From NCBI RefSeq assembly GCF_002179165.1, contig NZ_NFNY01000012.1, forward strand, positions 51,279-115,278: a stretch of DNA of 64,000 nucleotides, given 5' to 3'. The notes beneath the pieces were generated by a model that ran no database searches, had not been told where the DNA came from, and saw only the letters and a program-made list of their open reading frames with translations. The stretch's first letter is position 1. The number at the start of each line of letters is the position of its first letter. Of this stretch, positions 58,122 through 64,000 are shown in pieces. This stretch comes from Campylobacter jejuni (GTDB lineage: Bacteria > Campylobacterota > Campylobacteria > Campylobacterales > Campylobacteraceae). Both the position numbers and the translations under genes were made by a program.

Positions 58122-58890
58122 TACTGATGATATTAGCGTTTTTCAGTATTTTAAAGATTTAATTACCAAAAATTTCACAAAGGTAGTAGGGCGCAAAAAT
58201 AAGATTTTTTCTTTTTTTGAGGAAAATGAAATTCCACAACGCCGTTATTTTTTAAAGGTTTTAGATCAAAAGTATCGTAAAAGCACTAATGAAAGCATAG
58301 AAAATTTAAAAGATGCGCATTTTAAAACCTTTCGTTTGAATTTTGAGCAAAATAATATGCTTAAGCCTATGCTTTTTATTAAGGTGGATTTTGTTTCGAA
58401 TAAAATTTTACTAAGACTGAGTTCTAATGAAAAACTTTTTGTAACCTATGTGAGAAATTATTTTAAAGATCATAATATTGAATACGATGAAATGACAAAT
58501 ATTTTAATGATTGATTACAAGGATGAAAATAGCTTAGAACTTTTTGAAGCCTTTGCTGATGAGAGTGAGCATTTAAAATATTGCGTGAGCTTTGAGGTTG
58601 ATCGCGAAGAATATAAAAAATTCCGCCAAAATATTCACAATAAAGAAAATATGAAATGGAAATTTAATGCCTTAGCTAAGCTTTTTAGTAATTATTTTAG
58701 CACACTTGAATGCACCCCGCAAAATGATCTTAGCGAGATCAGACAAAAATATTTAATTTTGGTTAAGCTTTATCATCCTGATTTTCATCAAGGTAAAAGC
58801 GCTATAGAAAAAGCATATGCAAGAGAGCAATTTGAAAAAATACAAATTGCTTATGATAACTTAAAAGCCCTTTATAAAAACAATACTTAA
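58084..58890 (+). CDS. Protein with C-terminal J domain (DnaJ-like)
   Basis: A 268-residue protein. The last 60 residues form a J domain with the HPD motif ([13 protein letters not shown]), which should stimulate an Hsp70 partner; the N-terminal 200 residues are a charged region of unknown fold. The J domain at the C-terminus is unlike canonical DnaJ. ATG at 58084 has GGGAGAGAG upstream and overlaps bpt by 38 bp. Adjacency to an N-end-rule transferase suggests a protein-quality role, by inference. Confidence 0.8.
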   Translation: MQIVQTLETINVNTDDISVFQYFKDLITKNFTKVVGRKNKIFSFFEENEIPQRRYFLKVLDQKYRKSTNESIENLKDAHFKTFRLNFEQNNMLKPMLFIKVDFVSNKILLRLSSNEKLFVTYVRNYFKDHNIEYDEMTNILMIDYKDENSLELFEAFADESEHLKYCVSFEVDREEYKKFRQNIHNKENMKWKFNALAKLFSNYFSTLECTPQNDLSEIRQKYLILVKLYHPDFHQGKSAIEKAYAREQFEKIQIAYDNLKALYKNNT

Positions 58891-58911
58891 AAGACTATAA
58901 AATAGTCTTTT
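58889..58911. terminator. Bidirectional terminator between the J-domain gene and cmeF
   Basis: A perfect 10-bp inverted repeat (58889-58898 and 58902-58911) with a 3-base loop overlaps the stop codons of both convergent genes, with A-rich and T-rich flanks. Confidence 0.75.
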
Positions 58912-61900
58912 AAACCAATTTTTCTCTCTCATAAATTTTTCTTAATTTACTATCGATTTTAAAGCAAAATTTAAAAAGAGCTGGAACTACAAGTAGGGTT
59001 AATAAAGTTGAACTTATAAGACCAAAAATAATAGCGATTGCCATAGGTGAATTTGCTTCATATCCTGCACCTTTTGAAAAAGCAAGTGGAAGCATAGCAA
59101 AAATCATAGCAAAAGTTGTCATTAAAATTGCTCTTAAGCGAGATTTTCCGGCTATTAAAAGAGCCTTGTCCGCATCTAAACCTTCGTGGCATTTTTTATT
59201 GGCTAAATCTACAAGTAAAATAGCATTTTTCCCTACCATTCCAAAAAGTAAAATAATGGCAATTAGGACAAAAAGCGAGAAGTTGTGTCCTGTGATAAAA
59301 AGCCCTATACAGGCTCCACCAAAGGCTAAAGGCATGGTTATCATTATGATAAGTGGCAAGATAAAACTTTCATAAAGTGCAGCTAGGACAAGATAGATTA
59401 AAACAAAGGCTAAAATTACTGCCATAGCAAAGCCATTAATGGTTTCGCCTAAAAGATTAATAAAGCCTGAAAAAGCGTAATTAAGGTTGGTATCTTTGCC
59501 TAAAATTTCATTCATATTATCAAGTAAAAGCTTTTGCACGGCACCCAAGGAAAGTTCATTTACTCCAGCGGTAACTTTTATGGAGCGATTTTTGTTATAG
59601 CGATTAATAGTTTTTAAGTCTTTACTATAAATAAAATCCACGACACTTGAAAGTTCTAAAATTACCCCTTGATTATTTTTAATGCTGATGTGTTTTAAAG
59701 CTTCTATATCTTTTTTAAATAAAGGATCAAAGCTTAAGATAATATCATCTTTAGAGTTACCTCTATCCATACTTCCAACGCTAAGTTGTGAAAAAGAATA
59801 ACTCAAGACCCCTGCTAAATACTGAGGATTTACATCTAAGAGTTTAGCTTTTTCTTTATTGATATGCAAGGCTATTTCATCTTTTATTGCATTGGCATTA
59901 TCACTTATATCTACGATGCGTTCGTTGCTTTTTAAGATTTCTTTAGCACGAGATGCTGCCTGCTTTAAGCTGTTTAAATCATCTCCTAAAATCAAAAATT
60001 GTACCGGATCATCAATGCCAGCACCTTCTATTTTTGGAAGTTCTAGAACTTTAATTTTTAAATTTTCATCTTGAAATTTTTGCCTATATAAACTCACTAT
60101 GGCACTTTGTCTCAATTTTCTCTCGTTTAAATTTTTAAGCTTGATATAAATTTTAGCCTTAGTTGCATCTTTGGCATCATCATAACCTACAAGCAAAAAA
60201 GCATAAGCAACATTTTCATCCGCTTTGATTTTTTCAAGGAAATTTAAACTTTTTTCACGCATAGCTTCTAAACTTAAGTCTTGTTTGCTTTCTAATAAAA
60301 TTTGAATTTCGCTATCATCTTCCATAGGTAAAAAATCAAGTCCTATACGCGTTGCTAAACCAAAAGAAAGAATTGTAAAAATAAGAGTTGCTAAAATAAA
60401 TTTTGTTTTATTTTGTAAAATTTTATGAAGCAAATTTTCATATTTTTGTTCTATGATTTGAAAAAATACTTCAGTTTTTTTATAAAATTCACTTTCTTTA
60501 GGATTTAAAAATCTAGCACTTAAGCTGGGTATTAAAAACACAGAAACCAAAAAACTCACGATTATTCCACTAGCTACGCTTATGCCTAGAGTATTGAAAA
60601 AGAGTCCAGGGATTGAGTTCATATAAGAAATAGGGATAAAAACACAAAGTAATACAATACTAATGCTTAATACACTAAAAGCTATTTCATTAATGCCAAA
60701 AAAGGCAGCTTTTAAAGCAGAATAATCTTTTAATTTTTTAGTGATATTTTCAATCACCACTATCGCATCATCAATGAAAATTCCAATACTCAAAGTAAGA
60801 GCAATGAAAGTAAGGCGATTTAAATCATAACCTAAAATATCAATGATAAAAAAGGTTGAGATAATCGAAGTGGGTATGGCCACACAAGCTATGAATGTTG
60901 CACTTAAATTTCTTAAAAACAAAAATACAATAACAAGAGTGAGGAAAATACCTAAAACCATATCAAAAATTACTTGTGATAAATGCTTATGAATATTTAA
61001 GCTTTTGTCATAGAGTGTATAAATTTCTATATCTTTAGAAATTTGATTTTTTAAATTTGGTAAAGCATTTTTAACATTTTTTATCATTTTAAGGGTATTG
61101 TAATTTGTGATTTTGCCCAGCTCTAAAAGTACACCTTCTTTGCCATTATAAATAGCATTTTGTTTTTCATCTTCATAAAGATTTGAAATATTTGCTATAT
61201 CGCTTAAAAATACTCCTGTTTTAATACGAAGCTTAGAAAGTTCTTCTGAATTTGTAGCTTCAAAATAGCCCTTAATAATATAATTATTTTGTTTATTATT
61301 AAGTTCTCCTAAAGCTTGTTTAAAATTTTGATTTTTGATAATATTTGCAACATCAAGAGCGTTAAGGTCATATTTTCTAAGTTCATTAGGTTTTAATTCT
61401 ATACGAATTTGAGGTTTTAAAAAGCCTTTGGTTTTGATTTTTCCTACTCCATCAATTCTTTGCAAAAAAGGCTTGATTTTATCATTGATTTCATGCATTA
61501 AATTGAGTTTATCTTTAGAATATAAAAAAAGCGAGATAGCAGAACCAGAGTCAGAACTGATTTTTTCGATTTCAACTTTACTTGGCAAGGTTAAGGTGCC
61601 TATTTTATCACGCACATCATTAGCGGCAACTTCAAGATCCTTGCCTAATTTAAATTCCACAACGCTAATGCTAAAATTATCATAGGCTGCTGAACTTATG
61701 GTTTTTACTCCATCAATTTCGCTTAAGGCATTTTCAATTTCCTTAGTGATTTTAGATTCTACGAAATTTAAATCCCCATTAATCTTGCTTGTGATTTTAA
61801 TAAGTGGTATGGAAACATTAGGAAACAAATTCACACTCATGCTAAAAGCAGAAATAAGTCCAAAAATCATTAGAGCTAAGAAAAACATTAATATAGTAAT

Positions 61901-61927
61901 AGGTCTATTTATAGCTAATTTAAACAT
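58910..61927 (-). CDS. cmeF: RND multidrug efflux transporter CmeF
   Basis: A 1005-residue inner-membrane proton-driven pump of the AcrB/HAE family: twelve membrane helices in two halves, two large periplasmic loops, and the family motifs GIFIDDAIVVIENITK near residue 385 and FGMVGKNAILLVDLANKK near 905. It is the transporter of the second Campylobacter RND system, CmeDEF, which exports dyes, bile salts and drugs. Follows cmeE by 3 bp. Confidence 0.94.
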   Translation of the reverse strand: MFKLAINRPITILMFFLALMIFGLISAFSMSVNLFPNVSIPLIKITSKINGDLNFVESKITKEIENALSEIDGVKTISSAAYDNFSISVVEFKLGKDLEVAANDVRDKIGTLTLPSKVEIEKISSDSGSAISLFLYSKDKLNLMHEINDKIKPFLQRIDGVGKIKTKGFLKPQIRIELKPNELRKYDLNALDVANIIKNQNFKQALGELNNKQNNYIIKGYFEATNSEELSKLRIKTGVFLSDIANISNLYEDEKQNAIYNGKEGVLLELGKITNYNTLKMIKNVKNALPNLKNQISKDIEIYTLYDKSLNIHKHLSQVIFDMVLGIFLTLVIVFLFLRNLSATFIACVAIPTSIISTFFIIDILGYDLNRLTFIALTLSIGIFIDDAIVVIENITKKLKDYSALKAAFFGINEIAFSVLSISIVLLCVFIPISYMNSIPGLFFNTLGISVASGIIVSFLVSVFLIPSLSARFLNPKESEFYKKTEVFFQIIEQKYENLLHKILQNKTKFILATLIFTILSFGLATRIGLDFLPMEDDSEIQILLESKQDLSLEAMREKSLNFLEKIKADENVAYAFLLVGYDDAKDATKAKIYIKLKNLNERKLRQSAIVSLYRQKFQDENLKIKVLELPKIEGAGIDDPVQFLILGDDLNSLKQAASRAKEILKSNERIVDISDNANAIKDEIALHINKEKAKLLDVNPQYLAGVLSYSFSQLSVGSMDRGNSKDDIILSFDPLFKKDIEALKHISIKNNQGVILELSSVVDFIYSKDLKTINRYNKNRSIKVTAGVNELSLGAVQKLLLDNMNEILGKDTNLNYAFSGFINLLGETINGFAMAVILAFVLIYLVLAALYESFILPLIIMITMPLAFGGACIGLFITGHNFSLFVLIAIILLFGMVGKNAILLVDLANKKCHEGLDADKALLIAGKSRLRAILMTTFAMIFAMLPLAFSKGAGYEANSPMAIAIIFGLISSTLLTLLVVPALFKFCFKIDSKLRKIYEREKLV

Positions 61928-61930
61928 TTT

Positions 61931-62671
61931 TTAATCTTTGGTGATGATTTTACCTTCGCCAAAAAGTCCAGGCGTTAAATTTTGTACTTTTACTTCGGCG
62001 TAAATCTTTCTTGTTTTTACTTCTATACTAGGATAAATGAGATCGATTTTTCCTCTAAATTCAGTGCCGTTTTGATCGACTTTATATAAAAACTCATCTC
62101 CTATTTTAACCTTATTTTTATATTTTTCATCAAAGCTTAGAACCAGCTTGCTTTGCGGATAGGAAAAAATTTCTATTAAATTTTGAGCTACACCGCTTAC
62201 TCCTTCACCCACTTGTATGAATTTATTTGCAACAATAGCATCATAGGGAGCACGGAGTTCTTTTTTAGCTAAAATATTTTTATAGTATTCTATATTAATC
62301 CTTGCTTTGTTGAGATTTAAATTTGCCGCATCAAATTTAGTTTTCATATCTTCATAGCTTTGTTTATCAATTACTTCTTTAACGCTTTTTATTTTTTGCA
62401 TTTTACTTTTGGTATTTTCATATTCTATAAGTGAGAGTTTGTAAGCTATTTGTGCGTTTTCAAGGGCAATTTTTTCGCTTTTTTGATCAAGCACCAATAA
62501 AAGTTCTCCTTTTTTAACTTTTTGTCCGATATCTACAAGAATTTGATCGACTAAGCCTATACTTTCTAGAGTGAGCTTGCTTTGTTTTGAGGCTTCTACA
62601 TTAAAACTCGCATAAATTTCTTCGCCAAAAACAATATTGAATATAAAAACTAATAATAAAATTTTTTTCAT
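61931..62671 (-). CDS. cmeE: Membrane fusion protein CmeE
   Basis: A 246-residue periplasmic adaptor with an N-terminal signal sequence (MKKILLLVFIFNIVFG), a lipoyl-like domain split around a coiled hairpin (about residues 60-150), and the LRAPYDAIVANKFIQVGEGV motif near 155. It is much shorter than typical adaptors (about 370-400) and ends in the beta-barrel region, lacking most of the membrane-proximal domain. That is probably native, as the frame is intact and the start overlaps cmeD by 4 bp. Confidence 0.9.
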   Translation of the reverse strand: MKKILLLVFIFNIVFGEEIYASFNVEASKQSKLTLESIGLVDQILVDIGQKVKKGELLLVLDQKSEKIALENAQIAYKLSLIEYENTKSKMQKIKSVKEVIDKQSYEDMKTKFDAANLNLNKARINIEYYKNILAKKELRAPYDAIVANKFIQVGEGVSGVAQNLIEIFSYPQSKLVLSFDEKYKNKVKIGDEFLYKVDQNGTEFRGKIDLIYPSIEVKTRKIYAEVKVQNLTPGLFGEGKIITKD

Positions 62672-63951
62672 TCTCTTACCTTTGAAATAAGCTCTACACC
62701 TGCATTAAAATAATAATTTGCCTTAGTGATTTCAAATTCGTTTATGGCAAGCTCTAAATCACTTTGTGCTTTGAATTTTGTTTCTACAGCCCCTAAATAT
62801 TCCACATAAGAAGCAAGTCCGGCTTTGTATTTTTTATCTACACTTTCAAAAGCTGAATTTGCAGCTTCTAAACTTAATTTTAAAGCAGAAATTTGTTCTT
62901 TTAAAAAATTTAAACTTTGCCTAAGATAAATTAATTCTTCTTTATTTTTGCGCTCATTATATCTTGCATTGGCATTTGCAATTTGAACATTTAATCTTTC
63001 TTTCTCAATTTCTTTTGCCCTTGCATTAAAATCAAAAAGTTTCCATTCTAAGCCTAAAATAAATTGGTTGCTTTGAGAATGTTTTTCTAAAAATTCATCA
63101 GCTAAATTTATATAAGGGGCTGGAATTTTAGGGTTGTAGTTATTTTTATAAAAACCAAAATTATTTTGTATATAAAATTTAGGAAAATATTGTGCTTTGA
63201 CCAAATTAAGATTTTCTTTAGCTAGATTGATTTGCTCCTTGGCTTTTAACACTTCATAGTTTTGACTTTTTTCTTGTATGGGATTATCTAAATAAGTTTC
63301 TCCTTCGGGTTTAAAATCGGTATTACTTAAGATTCTAATTTCTTTTTGAATGGAGACAAGTTTTAATTTATTTTGATTTAATTCTAATAAGCTTAAATGA
63401 TATTTCGCTCTAATACTTTCAAGTTCATCTTTAGAACTTAATCCGGCATTATAAAATTTTTGCAATCTTTCAAAACTTGATTTCAAAAACTTTACTTTTT
63501 GCTCATTTGCCAGTAAAATTTTTTCAAGGCTTAAAGTATTAAAATAAAGCGTTATTGCATTTAATGCAAGATAATTTCTACTTTGTTCTTTATCTAAAAA
63601 ACTTAATTTTTCTTTGCTTTGCAAAGCTCTTAAAGTTGCTTCTCTGGCACCCCCATCAAAAAGTAAAACATTAAGAGAAAGTTTAGCAAATAAACTTTCC
63701 TGAGGAACTATAATAAAATGATCTTTATTATTTGCTACATAAGCTGCATTTAAACCAAGGCTAGGTAAGTAGTTTCTAAAAGCTTGTGAATTTTCTAAAA
63801 CCGCTTGTCTATTTTGCATTTGTTTAATGAGATATTGTTCATTATTTTGGCTTAAATTGATTAATTCTTTCAAATTTGAAGCTGATGCCGGTTGAGATAA
63901 AAAAGCTAAAAATACAGCTTTTGAGATTATTTTTAAATATTTTTTAAACAT
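62668..63951 (-). CDS. cmeD: Outer-membrane efflux channel CmeD
   Basis: A 427-residue TolC-family protein with signal peptide ending near PASA (residue 24). It has the two long coiled-helix repeats typical of outer-membrane efflux channels, each containing SFERLQKFYNAGLSSKDELES near residue 155 or FESVDKKYKAGLASYVEYLGA near 370 type segments. First gene of cmeD-cmeE-cmeF; only 49 bp of upstream DNA is in the window, very AT-rich, with TTATTATAA as a possible -10. Confidence 0.92.
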   Translation of the reverse strand: MFKKYLKIISKAVFLAFLSQPASASNLKELINLSQNNEQYLIKQMQNRQAVLENSQAFRNYLPSLGLNAAYVANNKDHFIIVPQESLFAKLSLNVLLFDGGAREATLRALQSKEKLSFLDKEQSRNYLALNAITLYFNTLSLEKILLANEQKVKFLKSSFERLQKFYNAGLSSKDELESIRAKYHLSLLELNQNKLKLVSIQKEIRILSNTDFKPEGETYLDNPIQEKSQNYEVLKAKEQINLAKENLNLVKAQYFPKFYIQNNFGFYKNNYNPKIPAPYINLADEFLEKHSQSNQFILGLEWKLFDFNARAKEIEKERLNVQIANANARYNERKNKEELIYLRQSLNFLKEQISALKLSLEAANSAFESVDKKYKAGLASYVEYLGAVETKFKAQSDLELAINEFEITKANYYFNAGVELISKVRE

Positions 63952-64000
63952 AAATTATATTTTATTATTTTTTATATAAATTTTTTATAATAAAGTAAAA

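Overview
This window is a 64 kb piece of an AT-rich epsilonproteobacterial chromosome, almost certainly Campylobacter of the C. jejuni/C. coli group. The evidence is the gene content and order (pyrB, sstT, metK, lnt, yajC-secDF, leuS, mfd, thiDE, fliW, ctsT, lon, rpsF-ssb-rpsR, rdxA, ileS, guaB, mutS2, thiSFGH, murG-ftsW, bpt, cmeDEF). From memory, this is colinear, in reverse, with the Cj1098 to Cj1031 stretch of C. jejuni. Other support is the dense packing with many 1-11 bp gene overlaps, and promoters that show a clear TATAAT-like -10 box but no obvious -35. I cannot fix the species from sequence alone. No rRNA, tRNA, CRISPR array, prophage or insertion sequence was found.

Layout. 1-3 kb: a partial pyrB and sstT on the minus strand, diverging from metK. 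3-20 kb: lnt on the minus strand diverges from a long plus-strand run. That run covers protein export (yajC-secD-secF), leuS, the LPS assembly lipoprotein lptE, a degenerate GGDEF-like protein, folC, a cell-shape pair (M23 peptidase and bactofilin), mfd, a DUF815 ATPase, a MagIII-like DNA glycosylase, thiD, thiE and hemD. 20-23 kb: a minus-strand cluster fliW-proC-ctsT and two further small membrane-anchored proteins, linking flagellin control, proline synthesis and DNA uptake pseudopilins. 23-26 kb: bamD and lon. 26-33 kb, minus strand: rpsF-ssb-rpsR, pgsA-rseP-DUF535, two tandem nitroreductases (the second one rdxA), and a CinA-like protein. 33-40 kb, plus strand: ileS, a 41-residue membrane protein, gatA, guaB, xseB and a nitrilase-fold protein lacking its catalytic Cys. 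40-53 kb: a tautomerase, murC, mutS2, a sirtuin, a LysE exporter, dapE, the thiazole cluster thiS-F-G-H-tenI, an AraC regulator, a periplasmic beta-propeller and an MFS transporter. 53-64 kb: ftsW-murG (minus), pycA, a small charged protein, bpt and a J-domain protein (plus), and the multidrug efflux operon cmeD-cmeE-cmeF (minus).

How genes work together. Thiamine synthesis is split between two loci: thiD/thiE (pyrimidine kinase and coupling) at 18-19.6 kb and the thiazole branch at 47-50 kb. Cell-wall and envelope genes recur (lnt, lptE, bamD, murC, murG, ftsW, dapE, M23 peptidase, bactofilin).

Two long gene-poor gaps (31.2-31.8 kb and 39.6-40.3 kb) fall where, as I recall, C. jejuni reference genomes carry accessory genes, so both look like sites of gain or loss. 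They are the least explained DNA in the window. The other notable signals are a possible Shine-Dalgarno-sequestering leader in front of rpsF, a likely nitrilase pseudoenzyme, and a degenerate GGDEF protein. I see no convincing wholly new multi-gene system here.
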